A stretch of 46,685 nt of DNA from Deltaproteobacteria bacterium (GCA_009668975.1 SBEG01000030.1:1-46685), one strand, 5' to 3'; positions 36,709-45,544 are shown, numbered from the stretch's first letter. Numbers and translations: made by a program. The notes: generated by a model not told the origin, from the sequence alone.

Positions 36709-36945
36709 ACGGTTCCTCACTGGAGTGGCTTTCACCCCACTCGATGACTGCGAATATGCTTTCGAATCGCATTCCAGACAACTCAATTATCAAATCGGCC
36801 GCACTTTTTACGAGTTGCCTCAACAATGCCGGAAATCAAACCGGGGAAAGAATTCACACCAAATACTATAGCAGGATATTGCAAAGGATAAAATAACGGA
36901 TAGTCTTTTCTATTCATATGAAAATTTACTGTAGCCTGATGAAAA

Positions 36946-36974
36946 TTGACCATTCACCCACAGAAAAAAATGAT
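36946..36974 (+). promoter_or_regulatory. Candidate promoter of the ThDP enzyme gene
   Basis: TTGACC (36946-36951), a 17-nt spacer, AATGAT (36969-36974), about 75 nt before the start codon. The 36709-37051 gap separates the divergent nucleoside phosphorylase and ThDP genes and must contain promoters for both; nothing else stands out in it. Confidence 0.4.
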
Positions 36975-37051
36975 AAGATAGTGCCAAAAATCCACCTACT
37001 TACGGAGCCGTGTAACGGCCCGTTCTGTTAGAAATGACAAGGAGAGCTGCG

Positions 37052-38764
37052 ATGACACTAAGTGACCTGATTGTCGAATACCTGGAACAATTCGGGATAG
37101 AATATGTCTTTGGCGTGCCGGGGAGTCCGCTCGGGCCACTGTTTGATGCCCTGGCGCGAAGTGAGCGGCGGGGCGGACCGAGAGCGGTGCTGGCACGCCA
37201 TGAAGCGGGTGCCGCATTCATCGCGGATGGTTACGCGCGCGAAAGCGGCAGAATCGGGGTCTGCTGCTCCACCACCGGTCCCGGCGCAACCAACCTGATA
37301 ACCGGGGTTGCCTCGGCGTATGCCGAGCAGATTCCGATGCTGGTCATCACCTCGCAGACCCGCGTTCCCGAATTCAGCTTCGGCTGTTTTCAGGATTCGT
37401 CTCGTGACGGAATCGACATCATGAGCATGTTCGAGCACTGCACCCGCTTCAACTCCATGGTCACTCATTCCAATCAACTGGAAAAAAAACTGTCCGCAGC
37501 CCTTGCCACCGCACTGGGGAACCCGAAGGGTCCGGCACACCTGAGCATTCCCATTGACATCTTCGCCGCCAAAGCCGACGGTCCGGCAACTTTCCGAAAC
37601 CTCGCGGCACTCCACACTGCACCGGTTGCCACCATCGATCTCGCTGCATTTGATCGACTGTTCGGGGAAATCATGGCGGTTCTGGAGCGTGGTGGAAAAA
37701 TCACGATACTGGCAGGTCACAACTGTCGCGGAGCAGGTGAAGAGATTTCCCGGTTCGCTGAAGCCGCAGCAGCGGAGATCGTCACCACCCCGCGGGGCAA
37801 ATCGGCAATAAATTCCTACCATCCCCTGTCACGCGGTGTGTTCGGCTGCGCAGGACATGCCTCGGCACGTCAGGCCCTTGCAGATGAAAAAGTCGAACTG
37901 ATTCTCGCTGTCGGAACCAACCTGGGCGAATGGTCAACCAGCAAATGGGACCCGCTGCTGATGAGCAATAAATTAATTCACATCCATAGTGATCGAAGCG
38001 CCTTTACCCGCTCGCCCATGGCCCGCTTGAATGTGCAAGGATCAATCAGCACGGTGTTTAATCGGCTAAATGAACGTCTCAAAGGTCATGACCGGATAGT
38101 TACTCGGCCAGACAGAATCGATCCTGATGACGCGGCCAGATCTGCCTATATCCCCAGCGGGATCACCGTGCGGAATGTTGACTGTTGCCGCCCAGCCGCC
38201 GACGGTCAGCTCCTCAAAGCGCCCCAGGTCTATTACGAACTCATCCGCCGCTTACCCAGGGAAACAAGATATTTCATCGACAACAGCAATAGTGTCCCGT
38301 GGTCAATTCATTACTTCTTCCATTCCCGGCCGGAAAGTTACCACCTCTCCATCGAGTTCGCCACCATGGCCTGGGCAGTGGGGGCAGCGATCGGTGGAGC
38401 ATTCGCGAATCAGGGCGTGCCGTCGGTATGCATTGCCGGTGATGGTTGCTACCTGATGAGTGGCCAGGAGATCACCGTAGCGGTGGAGCAGCAGTTGCCG
38501 GTCCTCTTCGTGATACTGAACGATCAGGCCTACGGTCTGATCAGGCATGGGCACCGCGTCGCGGGTACTGAGCAGGTCGAATACCGGATTCCAGCGGTGG
38601 ATTTCGCAATGATGGCCCGGGCCGCCGGTGCTGAAGCGTATACAATAAGGGAAGGTAAGGATTTTGATGAGATTGATTGGCAGGCGTTGGCCCTGCGTCA
38701 GGGTCCAACTCTTTTGGATGTTATTATTGATCCGGAGGTAACACCTCCTCTCAGCATGGCGTAA
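37052..38764 (+). CDS. Thiamine-diphosphate-dependent enzyme of the acetolactate synthase/decarboxylase superfamily
   Basis: A 570-residue three-domain ThDP enzyme. The PYR domain carries the catalytic Glu51 (RHEAGAAFIADGYAR), with GVPGSPLGPLFD before it; the middle Rossmann domain spans about 200-335; the PP domain has the ThDP/Mg motif GDGCY (463-467) to Asn490. A segment of about 50 residues (345-395) joins the middle and PP domains and looks like an insertion. The PYR domain contains an FQDSSRDGI stretch resembling the FQE region of acetolactate synthases. Glu51 argues against glyoxylate carboligase, which has Val there. No small subunit gene adjoins. The ATG at 37052 has GGAG 7 nt upstream. 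It is the only confident complete plus-strand gene right of 1 kb. Confidence 0.85.
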   Translation: MTLSDLIVEYLEQFGIEYVFGVPGSPLGPLFDALARSERRGGPRAVLARHEAGAAFIADGYARESGRIGVCCSTTGPGATNLITGVASAYAEQIPMLVITSQTRVPEFSFGCFQDSSRDGIDIMSMFEHCTRFNSMVTHSNQLEKKLSAALATALGNPKGPAHLSIPIDIFAAKADGPATFRNLAALHTAPVATIDLAAFDRLFGEIMAVLERGGKITILAGHNCRGAGEEISRFAEAAAAEIVTTPRGKSAINSYHPLSRGVFGCAGHASARQALADEKVELILAVGTNLGEWSTSKWDPLLMSNKLIHIHSDRSAFTRSPMARLNVQGSISTVFNRLNERLKGHDRIVTRPDRIDPDDAARSAYIPSGITVRNVDCCRPAADGQLLKAPQVYYELIRRLPRETRYFIDNSNSVPWSIHYFFHSRPESYHLSIEFATMAWAVGAAIGGAFANQGVPSVCIAGDGCYLMSGQEITVAVEQQLPVLFVILNDQAYGLIRHGHRVAGTEQVEYRIPAVDFAMMARAAGAEAYTIREGKDFDEIDWQALALRQGPTLLDVIIDPEVTPPLSMA

Positions 38765-38871
38765 AAAAAGAGCATTTGCTCCTTCTGCCCTGACATGAAA
38801 ATTAACCAACCAGGAAAGAAACATTCCTTTTATTACAGTGAAAAAGACCCAGTTTGTGGCACGTAAAATTT

Positions 38872-38895
38872 AAAAAGGGGGCCAATTGGCCCCCT
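38872..38895 (-). terminator. Intrinsic terminator after the porin gene
   Basis: A perfect 20-nt palindrome (AGGGGGCCAA with TTGGCCCCCT, 38876-38895) is followed on the minus strand by TTTTT. It lies 44 nt past the porin stop. The plus-strand reading has no T-run, so it may serve the ThDP gene only weakly. Confidence 0.88.
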
Positions 38896-38938
38896 CAAAA
38901 TTTCTGAATTAAACATTTTTGTCTGAATAAAACTACTC

Positions 38939-40264
38939 TTAGAAAAAGTAGTACAGAGCAAAACGGCCAACATTTGCTGTACCAGTTCCAGACAGTCCCG
39001 CCAATGTACCAGTACCATCAACGACATGTCCATACTGAGTGTTCAGATTCTGATATTCAACTGCAACACGCACTGCAGCATTCAAATCATAAGCCACGTT
39101 TGCAAAGATATTTGTGTTGGATTTCTCGAAGTTATTACCATAGCTGGCATAGTTAGAAGCATTTCTTCTCTCATAACCGGCAGTGAAGCCGAGGTCCTGG
39201 ATCGGGTAGAAAATTACCTGACCGTAGAGGCCGTAACCTTTGGCACCGGTAGGATTACCATCAGCGAGGCTCACGATGCTACCTGCGGTTGCCGAGTTGA
39301 AAGCCATATTTGCTGCCATATAGATCTGTCCTTCAAAGGACATGGTCATAGCGCGGCTCTTGCCGTCTTTAGACTTGAGAACCGGCACGAAAGTATAGAA
39401 GCCATAACCCCAGGAATCAACTGACTTGTCACCGGTTGCGGGAATAGAAACTTTTTCGCTACCCCACAGGCCGAAAACACCAGCGGTAAGAGAGTTCATT
39501 GCCATGCCGTAGAAGCCCGGTGCAACACCCAGAGCTTTGCTGACGAACATTGCCTGACCAGCTACGTTTACCGCGGTTCCATAAGTTGCCGATCCAGCGG
39601 TAGGAGCGATATTATCCTGCGGGGGATTCTGCAAACCAAGAACAAGCTTCAAAGCGTTGTCAGCATTAAGGTCAACTTTCTGAGTCACTCTGAGTTGGGG
39701 GACGCGGGGCTGGTTTGGAGTACCGAAGGGAGCACCCTGGCTGAAATCAACGGTGGAAGCAACAGCCGGACCAAAAATATCACTGGTCTGTCCGAACAGA
39801 ATTTGGGTGTTTTTCCAATCCAAAGATCCATACGCATGACGGAGCCTGAAGTCAGCAGCCTCGTTGCTGGAACCCGCACCGTAGAAGTCTGCTTCAATCA
39901 AAGCGTTGGTTTTCGCACCGAGGAAGGTCGGACCGGCAACCTTGAACCAGAGGCGGGACTGCCGTGCGGTGAAAACTGACTGATCAGCCTGGCCCTGCAA
40001 AGAACTAGACTTGGGAACCTGAGCGGGCGCACGTGCGGGAATACTGTTGCCGAAGTTTACTGAGTTGTACGCATAGTCAAGCTTGACAAAACCACCGATG
40101 GAGAGCTTGAATTTGCTCGTTACCGGCTCCGAAATTTTCCCGTAGAGACCGGGAGCAACCTCGCACGACGGCTGGAAATCGCAGTTGTAGGTCGGGGCGT
40201 CCTGTGCCATGACCGGGGATGCCAGCATCAAGCCGGCTGCTAAAAAACCAAATACCTTCTTCAT
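38939..40264 (-). CDS. Outer-membrane beta-barrel porin (DcaP-like)
   Basis: A 441-residue exported protein with a clear signal peptide (MKKVFGFLAAGLML, cleavage after PVMA-Q) and alternating amphipathic strands ending in the C-terminal aromatic motif ALYYFF needed for barrel insertion. Early strands read KLSIGGFVKLDYAYNS, a pattern seen in DcaP-like trimeric porins. The substrate is unknown. Two cysteines near the mature N-terminus (CDFQPSC) may form a disulfide. The ATG at 40264 has GGAGG 5 nt upstream. The gene has a strong terminator and is probably monocistronic and well expressed. Confidence 0.88.
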   Translation of the reverse strand: MKKVFGFLAAGLMLASPVMAQDAPTYNCDFQPSCEVAPGLYGKISEPVTSKFKLSIGGFVKLDYAYNSVNFGNSIPARAPAQVPKSSSLQGQADQSVFTARQSRLWFKVAGPTFLGAKTNALIEADFYGAGSSNEAADFRLRHAYGSLDWKNTQILFGQTSDIFGPAVASTVDFSQGAPFGTPNQPRVPQLRVTQKVDLNADNALKLVLGLQNPPQDNIAPTAGSATYGTAVNVAGQAMFVSKALGVAPGFYGMAMNSLTAGVFGLWGSEKVSIPATGDKSVDSWGYGFYTFVPVLKSKDGKSRAMTMSFEGQIYMAANMAFNSATAGSIVSLADGNPTGAKGYGLYGQVIFYPIQDLGFTAGYERRNASNYASYGNNFEKSNTNIFANVAYDLNAAVRVAVEYQNLNTQYGHVVDGTGTLAGLSGTGTANVGRFALYYFF

Positions 40265-40289
40265 TTCTGCCTCCTTCATGGAATATAGA

Positions 40290-40306
40290 GGACCATCAAG
40301 TGGTCC
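40290..40306 (-). promoter_or_regulatory. Inverted repeat in the porin leader
   Basis: GGACCA and TGGTCC are exact inverted repeats with a 5-nt spacer, 26 nt upstream of the porin start codon. It could be a regulator binding site or a 5' leader hairpin close to the ribosome site. The pattern ACCA-N5-TGGT recalls dimeric-repressor half-sites, but no regulator can be assigned. Confidence 0.45.
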
Positions 40307-40400
40307 AATAAAACATCAATAAACTGCACCAAGCCTATTTAAGCATCTGTAGCTGCCAGATGGACCTGAAACACTTCAAAACAATTCGATACATTTGCTG

Positions 40401-41408
40401 CTATTCGACCCCGACCAGATCCGCGGTCTGTGCTTTCGCGCCCTGCTTCACGATTCCGAACGCGCCGTCAGTACCGACATATCCGGTAATTTCCATCAGT
40501 CCCATCCGCTGACCCGGGGCAAATCCGAGGTTCGCCAGCACCTTGCCGCCCCGGTAAACGTTCAGAACCCGCCCGATCAGGATGCCGCTCTCTTTACCGG
40601 CATTGATATAGACCCGCTCTCCTTCCACGGTCACCACTTTACCATACCAGGGCACAAGACTCGCGACGTCCTTCACATCTCCGGCAAGCTTCCGGAGGGT
40701 TGCCGAAAGGGCCGCAGCCCGGGCAGCTTTGTCCGCGGGAGCAAAGGAGCCAAGCTCGGCGGTAAGGCTTTTAACCAGGGTCCCGCCATTACATTCAAAA
40801 ATTTCCACGGTAACCGCGCTGCCTGAAGCAACCCCTTCCGTTGCCGAAAGGAAAAGTGCCAGATTCGCCCCGAAATCCTCACGAAGCTTTACGGCAAGGG
40901 CTGCACGGTCAGCGGGAGTAGCAACCGCGGCGTAACGGGCTACGAAGGCTGCTTTGGCCGGATCAATCATGAGTTCGGCCGGAGCCTTCGCCATTTCCTC
41001 GTTAAACTGCGCAAGCAGGCCGTTCTGGCCGAGCTCGACAGTGAAAATCCTGTTTCTGACCCGGGGCGCGACTGCTTTCACGGCGGCAGGCATCAGAACC
41101 GGTGCAGGAGAGGAAGCCGTGGCCTGCTGAGCGGCGGGTTGCTGGGCAGCCTGCTGTTCAACGGCACTTCCGGAAGCCCCCCCGCGGATCGCCTCATAGC
41201 CTTTTTTAACCAGTTCACCGCCACGCGGAACACTGCTCTCCACATAGCTTCGCGGTACCCAGATGGTGGCTGGAGCACCCGGAGACATGGTGAAAGCGGG
41301 ATTGTCAATTTCCACATAGTCTTCCGGAGAAGAAATTGTGTTCTGATTTCCGGCACATCCAGCCAGAGTTATCAGTGAAAGTATCAGTAAAGATGATCGT
41401 ATTCCCAC
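40401..41408 (-). CDS. Lipoprotein with FlgT-C-like C-terminal domain
   Basis: A 335-residue lipoprotein: hydrophobic signal then lipobox LAGC with Cys18, so anchored in a membrane. A low-complexity Ala/Gln/Pro stretch (about 75-105) links the N-terminus to a middle domain. The C-terminal part (about 245-335) reads GKVVTVEGERVYINAGKESG and LNVYRGGK, the pattern of the C-terminal domain of flagellar assembly protein T, a beta fold found in envelope lipoproteins. No flagellar genes are nearby. The GTG start has GGAGG 8 nt upstream. The middle domain I do not recognise. Confidence 0.72.
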   Translation of the reverse strand: MGIRSSLLILSLITLAGCAGNQNTISSPEDYVEIDNPAFTMSPGAPATIWVPRSYVESSVPRGGELVKKGYEAIRGGASGSAVEQQAAQQPAAQQATASSPAPVLMPAAVKAVAPRVRNRIFTVELGQNGLLAQFNEEMAKAPAELMIDPAKAAFVARYAAVATPADRAALAVKLREDFGANLALFLSATEGVASGSAVTVEIFECNGGTLVKSLTAELGSFAPADKAARAAALSATLRKLAGDVKDVASLVPWYGKVVTVEGERVYINAGKESGILIGRVLNVYRGGKVLANLGFAPGQRMGLMEITGYVGTDGAFGIVKQGAKAQTADLVGVE

Positions 41409-41582
41409 GTTAGTTTCCTCCCTGTACTTGACAACACGAAAAAGTTTTCGATCCGGGTGTTTTGACGAGAAAACAGCATCCCGACAAGCGAAGAGTTGCG
41501 ATCGAAATTGTCGGCAACAGGACCCTATCCGCTATATTATTTATTACTGATCGCGACGTTATCACTCGAAAAGCGTTTGAAC

Positions 41583-41610
41583 ATTAAATGCAGACAAGCG
41601 AATAAGTCAA
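41583..41610 (-). promoter_or_regulatory. Promoter of the lipoprotein gene
   Basis: On the minus strand TTGACT (41610-41605), a 16-nt spacer, TTTAAT (41588-41583), five of six matches at each hexamer. Leader length would be about 170 nt. The remainder of the 41409-41728 gap holds only the terminator of the next gene. Confidence 0.6.
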
Positions 41611-41657
41611 GGGAAAAATTCCAGGCAACGAGAGTTTCTTCGGAATCAAAAAGACGG

Positions 41658-41687
41658 AAAAACCCGCCGGCTCGATGCCTGGCGGGC
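41658..41687 (-). terminator. Intrinsic terminator after the XRE-cupin regulator
   Basis: On the minus strand GCCCGCC and GGCGGGT form a 7-bp stem (one G-U) with a 12-nt loop, followed by TTTTT. It lies 41 nt past the regulator stop. Confidence 0.82.
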
Positions 41688-41728
41688 TGTAACGTGTGGA
41701 GTTACTAGGGTAAAAAGTTAGTTACAAA

Positions 41729-42292
41729 TTACTGGGTCACTACTGAAAGAATTTTCACTTCCGAGCCATCCTTTGACAGGAAACGATGTTTCATCGTGGA
41801 ATCAAAATAGATGCTATCACCCTCTCCCAGAACCAGATGCTCATCATCCAGCAGTATCTCAGCGGTGCCCTTTAAAATAAACAGAAACTTTTCACCCTCG
41901 TGGCTGTAGGTGGTGAACTCGGAAACCGTATCATTCAGGGTTATGATGAACGGTTCCATCTTCTTGTTCTGCTTGTGAAAAGAGAGCGATTCGTAGGAAT
42001 AGCCATGCCGGCTGCCGGTAGGAGAAATTACCCGGGGGATTTCTCTCCGTTCATCCTTTCTCACCACCTCAAATTTGCACTCTTCCTCGTTTTCGGCAAA
42101 GAAAATCCCGATTTTCACATCAAAGAATTTCGCGATTTTGGAAAGAGTCGCGATCGGCGGAGAGACGTTGTTGTTTTCAATCTGGGAAATCAATGCCGGC
42201 GAAAATCCGGTTTCTTTGGCAACAGCCTGGAGTGTGAGCTTTTTTGCCAGGCGCAGACTTTTCAATTTCGGGCCGATATTATATTCACTCAT
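41729..42292 (-). CDS. XRE-family regulator with C-terminal cupin domain
   Basis: A 187-residue two-domain regulator. Residues about 7-62 form an HTH_XRE domain (LRLAKKLTLQAVAKETGFS, then ALISQIENNN); residues about 110-187 are a cupin-2 barrel with SHEGEKFLFILKGTAEILL and EGDSIYFDSTMKHRF. Such proteins typically sense a small metabolite in the cupin barrel. The gene is a single unit with its own promoter and terminator, downstream of the glcDF-type genes on the same strand, which are natural candidate targets besides itself. Confidence 0.92.
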   Translation of the reverse strand: MSEYNIGPKLKSLRLAKKLTLQAVAKETGFSPALISQIENNNVSPPIATLSKIAKFFDVKIGIFFAENEEECKFEVVRKDERREIPRVISPTGSRHGYSYESLSFHKQNKKMEPFIITLNDTVSEFTTYSHEGEKFLFILKGTAEILLDDEHLVLGEGDSIYFDSTMKHRFLSKDGSEVKILSVVTQ

Positions 42293-42354
42293 GCGAAAAC
42301 TCCTGAGAAAATTAAGGATGATACTTTCTGGCGATAAACCAGGTCAATGCAGCA

Positions 42355-42383
42355 AATATTCTGTTTTTTCAATCTAATGTCAA
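42355..42383 (-). promoter_or_regulatory. Promoter of the XRE-cupin regulator
   Basis: On the minus strand a perfect TTGACA (42383-42378), a 17-nt spacer, AATATT (42360-42355), about 65 nt before the start codon. Confidence 0.65.
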
Positions 42384-42388
42384 TAAAA

Positions 42389-42419
42389 AAATGTTTACTA
42401 TACATAAAATACAACATTT
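42389..42419 (-). promoter_or_regulatory. Operator-like inverted repeat upstream of the XRE-cupin promoter
   Basis: AAATGTT (42389-42395) and AACATTT (42413-42419) are inverted repeats separated by 17 nt, lying directly upstream of the -35 hexamer. The centre-to-centre spacing of about 24 nt is near two helical turns, which suits binding of a dimer or tetramer, possibly the regulator itself. Confidence 0.45.
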
Positions 42420-42519
42420 ATTTGCTGACAATTATTCCTTTGACTGCAAATCTTCCGGAATAGAGATTTTCGCAAACCAATGGATACACAGGAAAGACCC
42501 GGAACTGTTTGCATGATGA

Positions 42520-43788
42520 CTATTTGGCGAGATTCCGCGCAAGAATTTCAAGGGTATGCTGCACCCGTGACCTGCTCCCCGCTTGCCGCAGTCCGTCGGA
42601 AATCTGGAGCATGCAGCCGGGGCAGCCGGTAACTACCGTCTGCGCGCCGGTAGACTTGATGGCCGCCGTTTTTCCGGCATTGATAGACATGGATGTCCCG
42701 TAATGATGGACGGTGAAGGTTCCGCCAAGTCCACAGCAGGAATCCGCCTTCGGCATTTCCACCAGGCTGAGCCCCGGCACGGCACGAAGAAGCTCCCGGG
42801 GCTGGCGGATAATCCCCCGAGACCGCAGGTGGCACGGGTCATGGTAGGTAACCGTTTCAAGTTCAAGTTGGACGAGGCTCCGGGCCGGGTTTAGTCCGAG
42901 CTTCTGCAGAAGCACGGAAGCGTCAACGGCCTTATCGGCAAGCGCCCGGAAACGCTCCGCCAGCTCCGGGAAACGTTCACCGAGAATGCAGGGATACATG
43001 CGGTGAAAGGCCCCGCCGCAGGAAGCACAGGCAGTCATAATATAATCCGCCTGGTGGTTTTCCAGCGCGGCAAGGTTCCGTTCCGCCAGTTCCCGAAAGG
43101 TGTCCAGATCCCCGCCGGAAAGGGCAGGAAATCCGCAGCAGTGTTGATTCTTGGGAATGATCACCGTGCAGCCGAGACTTTTCAGGAGAGTAACGGCAGC
43201 TTCTCCGATCTCCGGATAAAGGAAATTCGTCATGCAACCGACAAAGTAGACGATCCGCGGCCGGCCAGGGGCACCCTGGATTAACTCGGGATGCCGTGCC
43301 AGAAAAGGCTTGGCGGCTATTTTGGGGAAACTCCGCTGACTCCCGATAAAAGGCAGGGGAAAACGGAGCCGCAGCCCCGAGGTTGCAGGGACCTTGCGGA
43401 ACAAGAGAGGACCGAACAGAGATGCAAGGCTGGCCCCCCCGGAGAGCAGTGCGCGATTGCGCAGCAGAAATCCGGCCAGACGGTGAAAAAGGCTTATGCC
43501 CTTTTTGCTGGCCAAGGCCTCCCGTGCAGCAAGGACAATCAGATCGGTGGGAACATCATTGGCGCACTTTTCCACGCACCGGCCGCAGAGGAGGCATTTT
43601 GACATAACCTCCCGGGTAGGGGCATCGAGGCTCAGCTGCCCGGAAAGAGCCGCCCGCGCCAGGGCGATCTTTCCGCGGGCGGACACCGGCTCGCGCCCAA
43701 CCGCGGTGAAAATCGGGCAGTGGGCCCGGCAGGCGCCGCACTTCACGCAATTCTTCAATTCTTTTTCCAACCGTTTTAGAGAATCCAT
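42520..43788 (-). CDS. glcF: Glycolate/lactate oxidase iron-sulfur subunit (GlcF-like)
   Basis: A 422-residue electron-transfer subunit. Two 4Fe-4S ferredoxin motifs lie at the N-terminus (CVKCGACRAHCP and CLLCGRCVEKC), followed by two CCG domains: one with GCMTN, HCCGFP and CASCGG, the other with HDPCH, SCCGLGG and GCPGC, which bind further Fe-S or quinone-linked sites. This architecture is shared by GlcF, LldE/LutA and HdrD-like proteins. It lies 76 nt downstream of the GlcD-like gene and with it would oxidise a 2-hydroxy acid and pass electrons to the membrane pool. Confidence 0.9.
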   Translation of the reverse strand: MDSLKRLEKELKNCVKCGACRAHCPIFTAVGREPVSARGKIALARAALSGQLSLDAPTREVMSKCLLCGRCVEKCANDVPTDLIVLAAREALASKKGISLFHRLAGFLLRNRALLSGGASLASLFGPLLFRKVPATSGLRLRFPLPFIGSQRSFPKIAAKPFLARHPELIQGAPGRPRIVYFVGCMTNFLYPEIGEAAVTLLKSLGCTVIIPKNQHCCGFPALSGGDLDTFRELAERNLAALENHQADYIMTACASCGGAFHRMYPCILGERFPELAERFRALADKAVDASVLLQKLGLNPARSLVQLELETVTYHDPCHLRSRGIIRQPRELLRAVPGLSLVEMPKADSCCGLGGTFTVHHYGTSMSINAGKTAAIKSTGAQTVVTGCPGCMLQISDGLRQAGSRSRVQHTLEILARNLAK

Positions 43789-43864
43789 AAATGATAGTTT
43801 TTGGTTTTCAGTTTTTTATTTTAAGTTGTTGGATTTGGTTAACAGCCATTACTGCCCACAATGT

Positions 43865-45244
43865 TTATTCCGGGAAAATTTTTCCTGGGTTCAGGATATT
43901 TTTCGGGTCCAGCGCCTGTTTGATCGCCTTCATGGTTGCAATTTGTTCGCGGGAGAGCTCCAGGGGGATATAGGGAGATTTGCTGAGTCCCACCCCATGT
44001 TCGCCCGACATGGTACCGCCCATGTCCAGAGTCGCCTGGAAGATCTCCCGCACCGCCCCTTCGGCTTTCTCGCTTTGTCCGGGCACGCTGCGGTCAATCA
44101 TGATATTCACATGAATATTCCCATCACCGGCATGGCCGAAATTGACGATGGGGATGCCGTATTTGTCTCTGATGGTCTCGATTTTGCGGATGATCTCGGG
44201 AACCCGGCTCCGGGGCACCACGATATCTTCGTTAACCTTGTCCGGATTCACTTTTTTGAGTGCCGGTGATATGAGCCGGCGGGCCTTCCACAACTCCTCA
44301 GCCTCGGCGGCATCGGCCGCGGCCTTGAAACTGATGAGACCGAGCGGACCGATCAATTCGCCGATCCTGACAACCTGTTTCTCCACCAGATCCTTGTCCC
44401 CATCCAGTTCTATAATCAGCACCGCCTCCGCATTCGCCGGAATCCCGAGGCTGAATTGTTTCTCGACACATTGCAAGGACGAGTGATCCATGAACTCCAG
44501 GGTCGCCGGCAGAATACGGCCACGGATGATGGTTGAAACCGCTGCCGCGGCTCCGTCAATGGAATCAAACACCGCCAGCATAGTCTTCCTGGTCTCGGGC
44601 AGAGGAAGCAGCCGGAGAATAATCCGGGTGATGATGCCCAGGGTGCCTTCACTGCCGCAGAGTAGTTTCGTCAGATCGTATCCGACCACGCCCTTGACCG
44701 TTTCACCACCGGTGGTAATGATATCGCCCGTCGGCAGGACAACCTCCAGGCCGAGCACAAAATCTTTGGTCACTCCGTATTTGACCGCACGCGGCCCCCC
44801 CGCACACTCGGCCACGTTTCCTCCGAGGGTGGAGAATCTGAGGGACGCCGGGTCGGGAGGATAAAATAACCCTTCATTCTCCACCGCATCCTGGAGATCC
44901 CCGGTAATGACCCCCGGCTCCACCACTGCGATAAGATTGTCCGTATCAATTCTGAGAATCCTGTTCATTCTGGTGGTAACAAGGACAATGCCACCGCCTT
45001 TCGGCAGACTGCCACCGGAAAAGCCGCTTCCCGAGCCCCGGGGAAATACCGCAATGTTCTCCTGATTCGCAAGTCTCAAAATACGGGAAATTTCGTCGGT
45101 ACATGTTGGAAATACGACAACATCCGGGAGAAATTCCATCTGAGTGGCATCATAGGAATAGCAGATCAGGTCCTGCCGTTCCGTGGCAACATTATCCTTC
45201 CCGGCTATTTTCTGTAATTCGAGGATGATTCTTTTTTCCAACAT
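43865..45244 (-). CDS. glcD: FAD-linked 2-hydroxy-acid oxidase/dehydrogenase (GlcD-like)
   Basis: A 459-residue flavoprotein of the VAO/PCMH family. The N-terminal FAD-binding domain shows FPRGSGSGFSGGSLP and VVEPGVITGDLQDA plus TLGGNVAECAGG; the C-terminal FAD-oxidase domain includes NFGHAGDGNIHVNI and GGTMSGEHGVGLSK. Substrate may be glycolate, D-lactate or another 2-hydroxy acid; sequence alone does not decide. The ATG at 45244 has GGAG 5 nt upstream; ten extra codons above are unsupported. It heads the two-gene unit with the GlcF-like subunit and is divergent from hppA. Confidence 0.92.
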   Translation of the reverse strand: MLEKRIILELQKIAGKDNVATERQDLICYSYDATQMEFLPDVVVFPTCTDEISRILRLANQENIAVFPRGSGSGFSGGSLPKGGGIVLVTTRMNRILRIDTDNLIAVVEPGVITGDLQDAVENEGLFYPPDPASLRFSTLGGNVAECAGGPRAVKYGVTKDFVLGLEVVLPTGDIITTGGETVKGVVGYDLTKLLCGSEGTLGIITRIILRLLPLPETRKTMLAVFDSIDGAAAAVSTIIRGRILPATLEFMDHSSLQCVEKQFSLGIPANAEAVLIIELDGDKDLVEKQVVRIGELIGPLGLISFKAAADAAEAEELWKARRLISPALKKVNPDKVNEDIVVPRSRVPEIIRKIETIRDKYGIPIVNFGHAGDGNIHVNIMIDRSVPGQSEKAEGAVREIFQATLDMGGTMSGEHGVGLSKSPYIPLELSREQIATMKAIKQALDPKNILNPGKIFPE

Positions 45245-45373
45245 TGGCACTCCGTTTCCGCACGCAGGAAACAACCGGATCCTTGCATGGGTTTTTCAAA
45301 AGATCTGACATGGGTACATCGTACCGCCATGAAACCGCCCGACAGCAATCAGTTCCTTGTTGCATAGGTAAGT

Positions 45374-45403
45374 ATGATATAGGAAGGCGGAGGAAAAGTG
45401 CAA
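45374..45403 (-). promoter_or_regulatory. Candidate promoter of glcD-glcF
   Basis: On the minus strand TTGCAC (45403-45398), an 18-nt spacer, TATCAT (45379-45374), about 130 nt before glcD. Confidence 0.4.
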
Positions 45404-45441
45404 GCATGGAGTCTGACGGGAAAGAGAACAGTACTTTCCGG

Positions 45442-45468
45442 TTGACAAATATCTGCTTTTCCTATAAC
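45442..45468 (+). promoter_or_regulatory. Candidate promoter of hppA
   Basis: A perfect TTGACA (45442-45447) is followed by TATAAC (45463-45468) after 15 nt, short but tolerable, about 75 nt before the start codon. Confidence 0.6.
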
Positions 45469-45544
45469 TATTTTGCGCTTATAAGATGCAAAAACAAGCA
45501 ATCAATTCCAGCCTTACCAGGCTAAAAATAAGGAGGTTTATTGC

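Noticed and set aside
37052..45244. A glycolate-to-tartronate-semialdehyde pathway (glcDF plus glyoxylate carboligase)
   Set aside because: The ThDP enzyme keeps the catalytic Glu that glyoxylate carboligase lacks, it is on the opposite strand, and no tartronate semialdehyde reductase is present.
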